From: Lysobacter enzymogenes
GTDB lineage: Bacteria > Pseudomonadota > Gammaproteobacteria > Xanthomonadales > Xanthomonadaceae
Direction of reading: 5' to 3'
Assembly (NCBI RefSeq): GCF_017355525.1
Contig: NZ_CP067395.1
Span: forward strand, 3,627,001-3,691,000
DNA length: 64,000 nt
The notes under the pieces were generated by a model that was given only the letters and a program-made list of their open reading frames with translations, searched no databases and was not told the DNA's origin. This document shows, in pieces, positions 1-8,439 of this stretch. A program made the translations under genes and the position numbers. Every line of letters begins with the position of its first letter. Position 1 is the stretch's first letter.

Positions 1-570
1 GCGCAGGCGGCCGCTGTTGGCGCGCTGGACCAGGCGCGGCAGCAGCTGATTGTCGCCGACGCCCCAGATCAGCCGCGGGCGCAGCGCCACGGTCGCCAGC
101 TGCGGCGAATTGGCCGCGAGCACGGCTTTTTCGGCGATGGTCTTGGTGGTGGCGTAGTGGGCCTTGAAGCCGTCGCCGTAGGGCACGGTCTCGGCGCTGC
201 CGCCTTCGACCGGATGGGTCGCGCGGTGGGTGACGCTCGGCGTGGAGGTGTAGACCAGCTTGCCGATGCCGTGGGCGCGGCAGGCGGCCAGAACATTCTC
301 GGTGCCGACCACGTTGGCCTGGTGATAGCTGTCGTAGCTGCCCCAGGCGCCGGCCTTGGCGGCGTTGTGGAAGATCGCGTCGCACCCTTGCGCCGCGGCG
401 ACCACGGCGTTGCGGTCGGCAAGATCGCCCTGGATCTGGGTCACGCCGAGCGGTTCCAGCGCCGGGTAGTGGCCGCGGTTGAAGCTGAGCACTTCATGGC
501 CGCGCGCGGTGAGGCCGCGGCACAGCGCCTGGCCGAGGAAGCCGCCGCCGCCGGTAACGAGGATCTTCAT
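1..570 (-). CDS. oleD: OleD, NAD(P)H-dependent 2-alkyl-3-ketoalkanoate reductase (3' end outside window)
   Basis: Short-chain dehydrogenase/epimerase-fold reductase of long-chain olefin synthesis; it reduces the beta-keto acid made by OleA to the beta-hydroxy acid used by OleC. Only the first 190 residues are present because the window edge cuts the gene. The Rossmann glycine motif TGGGGFLG is at residues 6-13 and the YxxxK catalytic pair at Tyr139/Lys143. The ATG is at 570 on the minus strand. It follows oleB and oleC on the same strand with a 167-bp gap after oleC, so it may be in the same transcript. The OleD assignment rests on this gene order; the fold alone would allow other 3-beta-hydroxysteroid-dehydrogenase-like reductases. 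Confidence 0.9.
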   Translation of the reverse strand, partial: MKILVTGGGGFLGQALCRGLTARGHEVLSFNRGHYPALEPLGVTQIQGDLADRNAVVAAAQGCDAIFHNAAKAGAWGSYDSYHQANVVGTENVLAACRAHGIGKLVYTSTPSVTHRATHPVEGGSAETVPYGDGFKAHYATTKTIAEKAVLAANSPQLATVALRPRLIWGVGDNQLLPRLVQRANSGRLR

Positions 571-737
571 CGCGCTGGGGTCCATGAGTGGGGAATCGAA
601 TGATAGGGCTTGCGGCCGCAGCGGAATGTCGGCCAGGCGACAGGCCGGCGTTGGCGGGAGGGCCTGAAGGCTGTCTCACCAGCGCTGAAGCGGACCTTCG
701 GCGCTGGAGGCGGTACCGCAACACCCAACGACCGCCT

Positions 738-2399
738 TCAGTCGCCGATCGCGCGCGCCTGCAGCGCCAGCTTCTCGCGCCCGATCTTGGCGTTGTGGCG
801 GATGTCGACCGGAAAGCCCGGATGGAAGCGGAAGCGTTCGATCGCGGCGGTATGCGCATGCTTGGCGCCGATTTCGCGCAGCTCCTCGACGATGCGCTCG
901 CGCTCGCGGTTGCCGATGCGCGGCTTATGCAATTCGACCCACAGCAGCGGCCGCTGCCGGCCCGCTTCGCCGGTGCCGACCAGCGCGGTGCGGCGCACCT
1001 TGGGATGGGTGTTGAACACCGGTTCGACCTGCTCGGTGTACAACGGCCCGTTCGCGGTTTCGACGCGATGGCCCTTGCGCCCGCAGAACCACAGCCGGCC
1101 GTGTTCGTCGAGGTAGCCGACGTCGCCCATGCGGTGGACGATGCGCTCGCCCGCGCCCGTCGTTTCGCGGATCTTGGCGAGCTGGGTCATGCGCTCGCGG
1201 TTGAAGTACGAATCGGTCGCGGTCGGCCCGGCCACGGTGATTTCGCCGACGGTGCCGACGGCAACCAGCAGCTCGTCCGACCACTGCTCGATGGCTTCGT
1301 CGCTGACGCGGATGATGCGCACGTCGTTGCGCGCGACCGCGCGGCCGACGCAGGTGCCGGCGCCGGCTTCGGTCGCCGCGCGCGTGGATTGCAGTTCGCG
1401 GCCTTCGATGACCGCCACCGGCAGGCATTCGGTGGCGCCGTACGGCGTCCAGAACTGGGCGTCCTCGTGCATCAGCCCGCGCAGCTTGGCGACCGTGTCC
1501 GGCGGCACCGGCGCGCCGGCCGAGGTCACCCGCCGCAGCGTCGGCAGCGGCCGGCCGTAGTTCGCCAGCACCGCCATCAGCGCGGGCGAGCCGAACAGTT
1601 GGTCGCAATCGAAGCGGCGCAGCGCATCGTGCAGCTTGGCCGGGTCGGCCTGCGCCGGCCGGGTCGGGTCCATGTCCGGAATCACCGAGGTCAGGCCCAG
1701 CGCCGGGTCGAACAGCGCGAACGGCGGGAACGTCGGCAGATCGACGCCGCCGGGCGCGATGCCGAAGGCCTCGCCCATCATTTCGATCTGGGCGACGAAA
1801 TGGCGATGGCGGAACACGACGCCCTTGGGCACGCCGGTCGAACCGCTGGTGAACACGATCGCGGCGACTTCGTCGGCGCGGGTGTCGGCCAGCTGCGAAC
1901 CGGCGCCTTCGCCGGCGCGCTCGACGCGCGCGAGCGTGTCGTCGGCGAGGAACGCGCGTTGACCGGTGGTGATGCGGATGCGCGCCGACTTCGCCCAGCC
2001 CAGCACGACGCGGGCGATGTGCGCCAGCGGAATGCCGATGAACGCCTCCGGCGCGGCTTCGTCGAGGCATTGGCGCAGCGCGCGCTTGTCGATGCCCGGA
2101 TCGATCAGCACCGGCACCGCGCCGGCCTTGAACAAGGCGAACATCAGCAGGAAGAACTCCGGCGACGGCCGCACCATCACCGCGGTGCGGGTGCCGCGGA
2201 CGATGCCGCGTTTCGCCAGCCCGGCGGCGATCGCGTCGCTGCGGCGGTCGAGTTCGGCGTAGGTCAGCTCGACGTCGTAGCGCGCCAGGCCGTCCGGCCC
2301 GCGCGTGCCGGGGCAGCGCATGGCCACGCGCTGCGGCGACTGCGCGGCCAGCCGCGGCAGCGAGGCGGCGATGTTGCAGATCGCACCGGTAGCGTCCAT
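738..2399 (-). CDS. oleC: OleC, beta-lactone synthetase (AMP-dependent, olefin biosynthesis)
   Basis: Member of the acyl-CoA-synthetase/ANL superfamily, 553 residues, the usual OleC length. OleC uses ATP to close the beta-hydroxy acid produced by OleD into a cis-beta-lactone. The AMP-binding P-loop TSGSTGVPKG is at residues 184-193, and a typical C-terminal ANL domain with a GRKGHRVE hinge region is visible. It lies 9 bp downstream of oleB and upstream of oleD on the minus strand, the order expected for an ole operon. Alone it could be called a generic fatty-acyl ligase; the flanking oleB and oleD make OleC the best call. Confidence 0.93.
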   Translation of the reverse strand: MDATGAICNIAASLPRLAAQSPQRVAMRCPGTRGPDGLARYDVELTYAELDRRSDAIAAGLAKRGIVRGTRTAVMVRPSPEFFLLMFALFKAGAVPVLIDPGIDKRALRQCLDEAAPEAFIGIPLAHIARVVLGWAKSARIRITTGQRAFLADDTLARVERAGEGAGSQLADTRADEVAAIVFTSGSTGVPKGVVFRHRHFVAQIEMMGEAFGIAPGGVDLPTFPPFALFDPALGLTSVIPDMDPTRPAQADPAKLHDALRRFDCDQLFGSPALMAVLANYGRPLPTLRRVTSAGAPVPPDTVAKLRGLMHEDAQFWTPYGATECLPVAVIEGRELQSTRAATEAGAGTCVGRAVARNDVRIIRVSDEAIEQWSDELLVAVGTVGEITVAGPTATDSYFNRERMTQLAKIRETTGAGERIVHRMGDVGYLDEHGRLWFCGRKGHRVETANGPLYTEQVEPVFNTHPKVRRTALVGTGEAGRQRPLLWVELHKPRIGNRERERIVEELREIGAKHAHTAAIERFRFHPGFPVDIRHNAKIGREKLALQARAIGD

Positions 2400-2408
2400 G
2401 CGCGCGCC

Positions 2409-3311
2409 TCAGGCCAGCGGGTGGCGGTCGAGGAAGGCGCGGATCGCCGGCACCAGCTCGGCGGCCTTGTCTTCCAGCACGTAATGGCCGGCGTCCTTGA
2501 ACGCGTGCACTTCGGCCTGCGGCAAGGCGTCGGTGAAGCCCTTGAGGAAGTGGTGGTCGAACACGAAATCGCGCAGGCCCCAGCCGAGGAAGGCCGGGCG
2601 GTCGGCGTATTCGGGCAGCTTGCGGCCCATCGCCTGCACCAGCGGCCAGGCCTTGTCGCCTTCGCCGAGCGGGATGTCCTGGACGAAGCGCGAGGTGGCG
2701 ATGCGATTGGCCCACGAGTCGTACGGCGCGAGATAGGCGCGGCGCACCTCGGCCGGCATCGGCTTGGCCACGCCCAGGCGCGCGGCGCCGCCGGCGAAGG
2801 CGTTGAAACCGCGGATCAGGCCGGTGCCGAGCGCGGAATCGCGGCCCAGGCGCAGGCGCTTGGGCAGCGGCTTGGCCGCCGGCAGCGGGAACGCGCCGGT
2901 GTTGGTGACGACCAGGCGCTTGATCTGGTCGGAATGCTTCAGGCCCCAGCCGAAGCCGATGCCGCCGCCCCAGTCGTGCACGGCCAGGGTCATCGGGCCG
3001 GCGATGCCGAGGTGCTCGAGCAGCGTCTCGACGTCGTCGACGCGCGATTGCAGGGTGTAGTCGTAGCCGGCGTCGTCGGGCTTGTCGGACAGGCCCATGC
3101 CGACGTGGTCGGGGACGATGCAGCGGTAGCGGTCGTGCAGGCCCAGCACCAGCTTGCGCCAGTAATAGCTCCACGAGGGGTTGCCGTGCAGCATCACCAC
3201 CACCTCGCCGTCGCGCGGGCCCTGGTCGAGATAGCTCATCCGGATGCCCGGGCGGACCTCGAAACGTTGCGGCTGGAACGGGTAGTCGGGGAAGTTGAGG
3301 CTGGACGTCAT
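2409..3311 (-). CDS. oleB: OleB, beta-lactone decarboxylase (alpha/beta hydrolase)
   Basis: Haloalkane-dehalogenase-like alpha/beta hydrolase of 300 residues. OleB decarboxylates the cis-beta-lactone from OleC to give the internal alkene. HGNPSWSYYWRK near residues 42-53 is the oxyanion-hole region, the nucleophile is Asp113 in VHDWGG, and the catalytic His is His276 in DAGHYVLED. The open frame extends far upstream, but the ATG at 3311 is where homology to the fold begins, and the sequence before it contains a REP-like repeat. First gene of the oleBCD run; transcription probably starts in the 270-bp gap shared with the divergent CoA-ester lyase gene. Confidence 0.92.
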   Translation of the reverse strand: MTSSLNFPDYPFQPQRFEVRPGIRMSYLDQGPRDGEVVVMLHGNPSWSYYWRKLVLGLHDRYRCIVPDHVGMGLSDKPDDAGYDYTLQSRVDDVETLLEHLGIAGPMTLAVHDWGGGIGFGWGLKHSDQIKRLVVTNTGAFPLPAAKPLPKRLRLGRDSALGTGLIRGFNAFAGGAARLGVAKPMPAEVRRAYLAPYDSWANRIATSRFVQDIPLGEGDKAWPLVQAMGRKLPEYADRPAFLGWGLRDFVFDHHFLKGFTDALPQAEVHAFKDAGHYVLEDKAAELVPAIRAFLDRHPLA

Positions 3312-3421
3312 CGGGGACTCGGTGGCGGCGCGCCTCGCGGGCGGGCCTGGCGGACAGGCGGCCATTATCGGGTGCCGGGGCCGGATGGGGAATTTTTGCG
3401 GTGTCGGGGGGCTGGGCTCCC

Positions 3422-3450
3422 TGTAGGAGCGGCGCGAGCCGCGACCGCGG
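3422..3450 (+). repeat. REP-like repeat, family 1
   Basis: One copy of a roughly 29-bp repeat with core GTAGGAGCGGCGC followed by a GCCGCGACCGCG arm. At least 13 copies occur in this window, all in or at the edges of intergenic gaps, often as inverted pairs. This single copy lies between the divergent oleB and CoA-ester lyase genes. Confidence 0.85.
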
Positions 3451-3506
3451 GGCCTCGGCCTCGCGCCGCCCCCAACGACAACCCACGCGAATCCCCCGGC
3501 GATCGC

Positions 3507-3529
3507 AACAAAACCTATCGTTTGAACAT
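3507..3529 (+). promoter_or_regulatory. Candidate operator (AACAAAACCTA-N5-TGAACAT) before the CoA-ester lyase
   Basis: The two blocks AACAAAACCTA (3507-3517) and TGAACAT (3523-3529) recur with the same 5-bp gap before the TonB receptor at 8236-8258; a degenerate copy precedes the CoA-transferase at 17373-17395. It lies 55 to 75 bp upstream of the CoA-ester lyase start. Shared placement in one gene island suggests a site for a common regulator, perhaps the LysR protein at 7199-8092. The binding protein is inference. Confidence 0.6.
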
Positions 3530-3583
3530 GCCGCCCCTGTGCCGATGCCCGCGAACGCTTGCCGCACACTCGCCGGACCATGA

Positions 3584-4459
3584 ATGCCGCCGCCCCGCCC
3601 CGCCATGCGTAGCAAGCTGTTCGTCCCCGGGGCGCGGCCGGAGCTGTTCGACAAGGCCCTGGCCGGCGCCGCCGACGCGCTGTCGTTCGATCTGGAGGAC
3701 GCGGTCGCGCCCGAGCGCAAGGCCGCAGCGCGGGTCGCGGTGGCCGCGTTCCTGGCGTCCGGCGCCGCGGCGGCCTCGTCGAAGCTGATGATCGTGCGGG
3801 TCAACGCCCCCGGCAGCGAGCACTTCGTCGCCGATCTGGCCGCGGTGGCGCGCGAGGGCACCGACCTCATCAACCTGCCCAAGATCGAATCGGCCGCGGC
3901 CCTGCACGAAGCGGCGGCGGCGCTGGAACGGGCCGAGGCGCGCAACGGCGTGGCCCGGCCGATCGGCCTGCTGGTCAACATCGAAACCCCGCGCGCGCTG
4001 CTCGCCGCCGCCGCCATCGCCGCGGCGCATCCGCGCGTGGCGGGGCTGCAACTGGGCTTGGCCGATCTGTTCGAAGCGCAGGGCATCGCCCGCGACGACC
4101 GCGCCAACCTGCACGCCGCGCTGTTCGCCGTGCGCATGGCCGCGGCCGCGGCCGGGGTGTTCGCGCTCGACGGCGCCTACGCCAACCTGCACGACGAGGC
4201 CGGTTATTTCGAGGAAGCGCTGACCGCCAAGCGCCTGGGCTTCCTCGGCAAGAGTTGCCTGCACCCGCGCCAGGTCGGGCTGGCCAACCGCGCCTTCGCC
4301 GCCAGCGGCGACGAGCTCGACCGCGCGCGGCGCATCGTCGCCGCGGCGCGCGAGGCCGCCGACGGCGGCCGCGGCGTGTTCGTGGTCGACGGGCGCATGA
4401 TCGACCGGCCGTTCCTCAAGCGCGCGCAGGCCCTGCTCGCGACCGCGGAACGGTCGTAA
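3584..4459 (+). CDS. HpcH/HpaI-family CoA-ester lyase (CitE-like)
   Basis: TIM-barrel lyase of the CitE/citramalyl-CoA/malyl-CoA lyase family, 291 residues from this start. Family members cleave beta-hydroxyacyl-CoA esters to acetyl-CoA and a keto acid, using a metal bound by acidic residues. Visible marks are FDLEDAVAP at residues 35-43, NIETPRA, and the GLADLF stretch. A second in-frame ATG at 3605 gives MRSKLFVPG, the usual family N-terminus, and may be the real start; neither start has a strong ribosome binding site. The next gene (a symporter) follows after 86 bp on the same strand. A family III CoA-transferase at 17483 could supply the CoA ester; no hydratase is present, so the exact substrate is unknown. 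Confidence 0.85.
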   Translation: MPPPRPAMRSKLFVPGARPELFDKALAGAADALSFDLEDAVAPERKAAARVAVAAFLASGAAAASSKLMIVRVNAPGSEHFVADLAAVAREGTDLINLPKIESAAALHEAAAALERAEARNGVARPIGLLVNIETPRALLAAAAIAAAHPRVAGLQLGLADLFEAQGIARDDRANLHAALFAVRMAAAAAGVFALDGAYANLHDEAGYFEEALTAKRLGFLGKSCLHPRQVGLANRAFAASGDELDRARRIVAAAREAADGGRGVFVVDGRMIDRPFLKRAQALLATAERS

Positions 4460-4545
4460 CCAGCCGTATTCGGCCGCGGCCGGCGCGCCGCGGCATCAGG
4501 GCGCCGCGCCCGCGGCGCCGCGCAAGTTCGAGGGGACGTTGGCGG

Positions 4546-7071
4546 ATGTCGCAGCAGTCGCAGTCGGTAGGGTTCGGTCTTCGCGCGCCAACGGCGCATC
4601 GCGGCTTCGCCAGCGTGTGGCCCGCGCTGCGGCGCGCGTCGATCGCCTTCGCTGCCTTGCTGTTGCTGCCGATGCTGGCCGCGCCGCTGCGCGCCGAACC
4701 GCTGACGCCGTTGCGGGCCGGCGCGTTGCCGGCGCTCGAAGCCGCATCGCCGCCGCTCGGGCTGGCGCAGCTCGACGGCGCCACGATCGCGATCGGCGCC
4801 GACGGCGCCTGGCGCCTGGACCCAGGCGCGGCGCAGTGGCGCGCGCTGCAGGGCGGCCCGCCGCCGCGCACCCGCGCGGTCGTCGGCGACGGCGCGCGCG
4901 CGTTCGCGCTGTCGGCCGACGGTTCGCTGGCGCGGCTGCAAGCCGACGCCACGCGCTTGCAGGCGCAGGCGTTGCCGAATCCGCCGGAGCCGTTGCGCGA
5001 CGCGGCGGCGGCGTGGTCGGCCGACACGCTCTACCTCGCCGGCCTCGGCGCCGACGGCGCGCCGCGCGTCTACCAGCGCCCGCTCGGCGACGAACGCGCC
5101 GCCTGGACCGCCGCGCCCGCGTGGACCGTACCCGGCACGCCGCGCACCCTGCTGTTGCAGACCAGATCGCTGTTCCTCGTGCTCGCCGATCCCGCCGGCG
5201 ATGCCGACGCGCTGCTGCGCTGGACGCCCGGCGAAGCGGCTTGGCGCGATGTGGGCCGCGTGCCCGGTTACGTGCCCGCCGGCGCCGGCCGCGCCACCGG
5301 CCAGGCCCATCTGCTGATCCCGGTGCAGGCCAGCGCGCACGCGCCGGCGCGGCTGCAGACCTACCAGACCATCACCGGCGCCTGGGCCGAACTGCCCGGC
5401 GCGCAACTGCCGGCCGACGCGCTCGCCAGCGCGGCCTGGCCCGACGGGCTGATGTGGGCGCGCGCCGACGGCGCCCGCACCCAGTTCGCGACCGCGCAGA
5501 TCCAGTCGAACAAGCTGCGCCTGCACTGGCTCGACTGGGTGGTGATCGTGGTCTACCTCGCCGGCATGATCGGCATCGGCCTGTACTTCTACCTGCGCGA
5601 GAAACGCGGCAACACCGACAGCTTCTTCGTCGGCGGCCGCAGCATTCCGTTCTGGGCCGCCGGCATCAGCCTGTACGCGGCCAACACCAGCTCGATCAGC
5701 TTCATCGCCATTCCGGCCAAGGCGTTCGAGACCAACTGGCAGTACATGGCCAACAACGTCATCGCCGTGTTCGGGCTGGTGTTCGTGGCGATCTGGGTCG
5801 TGCCTTTGCTGCGCCGGCTCGACCTGATGTCGGTGTTCTCGTACCTGGAAACCCGCTTCCACCCGGCCATCCGCATGCTCGCCAGCGCCTTGTGCGTGTT
5901 CGTGCAGATCGGCAGCCGCATGAGCGTGATCCTGTTCCTGCCGGCGCTGGCCATCGCCACCATCACCGGCATCAGCGTGTTCTGGAGCGTGCTGCTGATG
6001 GGCGGCTTCACCATCGTCTACACCGCGATGGGCGGGATGAAGGCGGTGATCTGGACCGACTTCGTCCAGGTCATCGTCAAGATGGGCGGCGCGATCTTCG
6101 CCATCGGCTTCATGATCTGGGGCCTGCGCGGCGGCTTCGGCCAGTTCTGGTCCACTGCGATGGCCGAAGGCAAGATGCACACCTTCGACTTCAGCTTCGA
6201 TTTGACCAAAGCGACCGTGTGGGGCTTCGTGTTCCTGGTCCTGTTCGAAGTGGTGCTGACCTTCCCCAAGGACCAGGTGCTGATGCAGCGCACCTTGTCG
6301 ACCAAGTCCGACAAGGAAGCCGGGCGCTCGATCTGGGCGTTCGCGGCGATCATGATTCCCGGCGGCATCGTCTTCTACACCATCGGCACGGCGATGTTCG
6401 TGTACTACCGCGAGCACCCCGAGCGCATGAACCCGCTGCTGCCGATCGACGCGACGTTTCCGATGTTCATCGCCGCCGAGCTGCCGGTCGGCGTGACCGG
6501 GCTCATCATCGCCGGCATCTTCGCCGCGGCGATGGCGACGCTGTCGGGGATCATGAACTCGGTGGCGACGCTGATCTCGGTGGACTTCTACGAGAAGCTG
6601 CACAAGGGCCATACGCCGCAGCAGAGCGTGCGCTTCGCCGAGCTCATGACCGTGGTCGTTGGGCTGATCGGCATCGGCGCAGCGTTGCTGCTGTCGAAGT
6701 TCGACATCCATTCGCTGTTCGACGTGTCGATCGAGCTGGCCGGTTTGCTAGGCGGCGGCTTCGCCGGCGCTTATACGCTGGGCATGTTCACCCGCCGCGC
6801 CAACTGGCAGGGCGTGGCGATCGGGATCGGCGCGAGCATCGTGCTGACCTTGGGCATCTGGACCTTGCGCGCGGTGCATCCGTATTACTACCTGGCGATC
6901 TCGATCGCGCTGTGCATCGCGATCGGGTATGTGGCGAGTCTGTTTTTCCCGGCGCCGACGCAGTCGTTGGAGGGGTTGACGATTTATCGGCGGCGAGGGG
7001 CCTCATCCGCCCCTGCGGGGCACCTTCTCCCGCAAGCGGGAGAAGGGACAGCCAGCGGCGATCAGCTTTGA
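4546..7071 (+). CDS. Beta-propeller-like domain fused to sodium:solute symporter
   Basis: 841 residues. An N-terminal segment with a hydrophobic stretch ending near Ala-Glu at about residue 48 looks like a signal peptide. It is followed by about 270 residues of Trp/Gly-rich repeats like a degenerate Kelch propeller. From about residue 325 a complete SSS-family permease follows with about 13 membrane segments (start at LHWLDWVVIVVYLAGM). GAGGGGACG upstream supports the start at 4546. Similar propeller-permease fusions in other bacteria are linked to sugar-acid uptake, where the propeller may act as a periplasmic binding or mutarotase domain. The last 24 or so residues are encoded by an intergenic-type repeat, so the C-terminus seems to have been extended by repeat insertion. 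Substrate unknown; probably the island's catabolite. Confidence 0.87.
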   Translation: MSQQSQSVGFGLRAPTAHRGFASVWPALRRASIAFAALLLLPMLAAPLRAEPLTPLRAGALPALEAASPPLGLAQLDGATIAIGADGAWRLDPGAAQWRALQGGPPPRTRAVVGDGARAFALSADGSLARLQADATRLQAQALPNPPEPLRDAAAAWSADTLYLAGLGADGAPRVYQRPLGDERAAWTAAPAWTVPGTPRTLLLQTRSLFLVLADPAGDADALLRWTPGEAAWRDVGRVPGYVPAGAGRATGQAHLLIPVQASAHAPARLQTYQTITGAWAELPGAQLPADALASAAWPDGLMWARADGARTQFATAQIQSNKLRLHWLDWVVIVVYLAGMIGIGLYFYLREKRGNTDSFFVGGRSIPFWAAGISLYAANTSSISFIAIPAKAFETNWQYMANNVIAVFGLVFVAIWVVPLLRRLDLMSVFSYLETRFHPAIRMLASALCVFVQIGSRMSVILFLPALAIATITGISVFWSVLLMGGFTIVYTAMGGMKAVIWTDFVQVIVKMGGAIFAIGFMIWGLRGGFGQFWSTAMAEGKMHTFDFSFDLTKATVWGFVFLVLFEVVLTFPKDQVLMQRTLSTKSDKEAGRSIWAFAAIMIPGGIVFYTIGTAMFVYYREHPERMNPLLPIDATFPMFIAAELPVGVTGLIIAGIFAAAMATLSGIMNSVATLISVDFYEKLHKGHTPQQSVRFAELMTVVVGLIGIGAALLLSKFDIHSLFDVSIELAGLLGGGFAGAYTLGMFTRRANWQGVAIGIGASIVLTLGIWTLRAVHPYYYLAISIALCIAIGYVASLFFPAPTQSLEGLTIYRRRGASSAPAGHLLPQAGEGTASGDQL

Positions 7072-7098
7072 GCCCCTCTCCCGCTTGCGGGAGAGGGG
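7023..7098 (+). repeat. Two adjacent perfect hairpins (family 3 repeat)
   Basis: CCTTCTCCCGC at 7023-7033 pairs with its complement at 7036-7046 over an AA loop. CCCCTCTCCCGC at 7073-7084 pairs with 7087-7098 over a TT loop. The first hairpin lies inside the end of the symporter gene and the second begins 2 bp after its stop codon. They could attenuate transcription into the LysR gene, but no T-run follows, so they look more like a mobile REP-type repeat than a classic terminator. Confidence 0.8.
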
Positions 7099-7198
7099 TT
7101 GGGGTGAGGGCAACCGCACCCGCTGAAAAGGTGACCAATGGAAGTAGCCCACCCCACCCGCCTGAGGTAGCGTTGCCCCACAACAACCGCGAGCCGCC

Positions 7199-8092
7199 GT
7201 GGAAACCCAGTTCCTCAACACCTTCGTCACCATCGTCGACCAAGGCTCGATGGCCGCCGCCGCGCGCGTGCTCGGCATCACCCCGGCCGCGGTCGCGCAG
7301 CAGATCCGCACCCTGGAACGCGAGATCGGCGCGCCGCTGATCGCGCGCGTCGGCCGCACCGTCAGCGTCACCGAGGAAGGCGCGCGGATCCTGCCGCGCA
7401 CGCGCGAACTGCTGCGCAACGTCGCCGACCTGCGCAGCGTCGCCGCCGAAAGCGAAGTCGCCGGCGAGCTGCGCCTGGGCGCGTGCCCGACCGCGCTGGC
7501 CGGGATCCTGCCCGACGTGCTCGCGCGCATGGTCGAGACGTTTCCGCAGATCAACGTCTTCATCAAGCCCGGCTTCTCGGCCGATCTCTACCACGCCGTC
7601 GAACAGGGCGACCTGGACGCGGCGATCGTGCTGCAGGCGCCGTATCCGCTGCCCAAGACCTGCGAATGGCAGCTGTTGCGCGAGGAACCGCTGATCGTGC
7701 TGGCGCCGGCGCACCTGGCCGACCGCGACCCGCACGAACTGCTCGCGACCCAGCCGCTGATCCGCTACGACCGCCACCAATGGGGCGGCCGCCAGGCCGA
7801 CGAATATCTGCGCGCGCAGCGCATCGTCCCGCGCGAACGCTTCGAATTGAACGCGCTCAACGCCATCGCGGTGATGGTCGACCGCGGCCTCGGCGTATCG
7901 CTGGTGCCCGACTGGGCGCAGCCCTGGCCCGAAGGCCTCAAGCTCGCGCGCATCCCGCTGCCCGACGCCTCGGCCAAGCGCTGCATCGGCATCGTCTGGT
8001 CGCGTTCGAGCGTGCGCGTGCGGCTCGTCACCGTGCTTTTGCAGGAAAGCCGCAAAGCCATGCAGCAGCGCAACGGCCCGAAGCCCCTGTAG
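7199..8092 (+). CDS. LysR-family transcriptional regulator
   Basis: 297 residues, the standard LysR length. The N-terminal winged helix-turn-helix is at residues 17-43 (GSMAAAARVLGITPAAVAQQ), followed by a linker helix and a two-lobed effector domain. The only in-frame start that gives the full HTH is the GTG at 7199. The gene sits inside the island between the symporter and the TonB receptor, all on the plus strand, and is the only regulator there; it is the obvious candidate to bind the shared motifs at 3507, 8214, 8236 and 17373. Its TAG stop codon is supplied by the first bases of a family 1 REP repeat. Confidence 0.93.
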   Translation: METQFLNTFVTIVDQGSMAAAARVLGITPAAVAQQIRTLEREIGAPLIARVGRTVSVTEEGARILPRTRELLRNVADLRSVAAESEVAGELRLGACPTALAGILPDVLARMVETFPQINVFIKPGFSADLYHAVEQGDLDAAIVLQAPYPLPKTCEWQLLREEPLIVLAPAHLADRDPHELLATQPLIRYDRHQWGGRQADEYLRAQRIVPRERFELNALNAIAVMVDRGLGVSLVPDWAQPWPEGLKLARIPLPDASAKRCIGIVWSRSSVRVRLVTVLLQESRKAMQQRNGPKPL

Positions 8093-8115
8093 GAGCGACG
8101 CGAGTCGCGACCGCG
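8086..8115 (+). repeat. REP-like repeat, family 1, overlapping the LysR stop codon
   Basis: Diverged family 1 copy (CCTGTAGGAGCGACGCGAG and onward). The TAG in its GTAGG core is the stop codon of the LysR gene. Confidence 0.8.
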
Positions 8116-8213
8116 AAGCCTCGCTTACGACGCAACCGTGCAAGCCCGCGGTCGCAGCTTGCGCAACTCCTGCAGCTTGAAACGAAACAACATCGTTTTT
8201 GCCGCAGCGCAAC

Positions 8214-8258
8214 AAGAATTGCTAACGCCTCACCCAACAAAACCTAGCCTCTGAACAT
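8214..8258 (+). promoter_or_regulatory. Tandem candidate operators before the TonB receptor
   Basis: Downstream copy 8236-8258 is AACAAAACCTA, five bases, TGAACAT and matches the site at 3507-3529 at all 18 block positions. Upstream copy 8214-8229 (AAGAATTGCTAACGCC) differs at two adjacent bases from the site at 17373. The two copies are 22 bp apart, about two helical turns, as expected for paired LysR-type recognition and activation sites. Motif and spacing are observed; the regulator is inferred. The 347-bp gap here otherwise holds only a REP repeat. Confidence 0.6.
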
Positions 8259-8439
8259 AGCGCGCAACGGTTCTAAGCCACCGAGCGAACGCATAGTCTC
8301 GCCAGCATCCGGGGATCGCGCGATGTCGGGGACGTCGCCACAAGGACGCGGCCACGCTGCCGTCGGGCCAACGCCGGAACGATGCGCGACGCCGCTCGCG
8401 GCGCGCGCCGGCCTTCGCATCACCACGACGGAACCGAAC

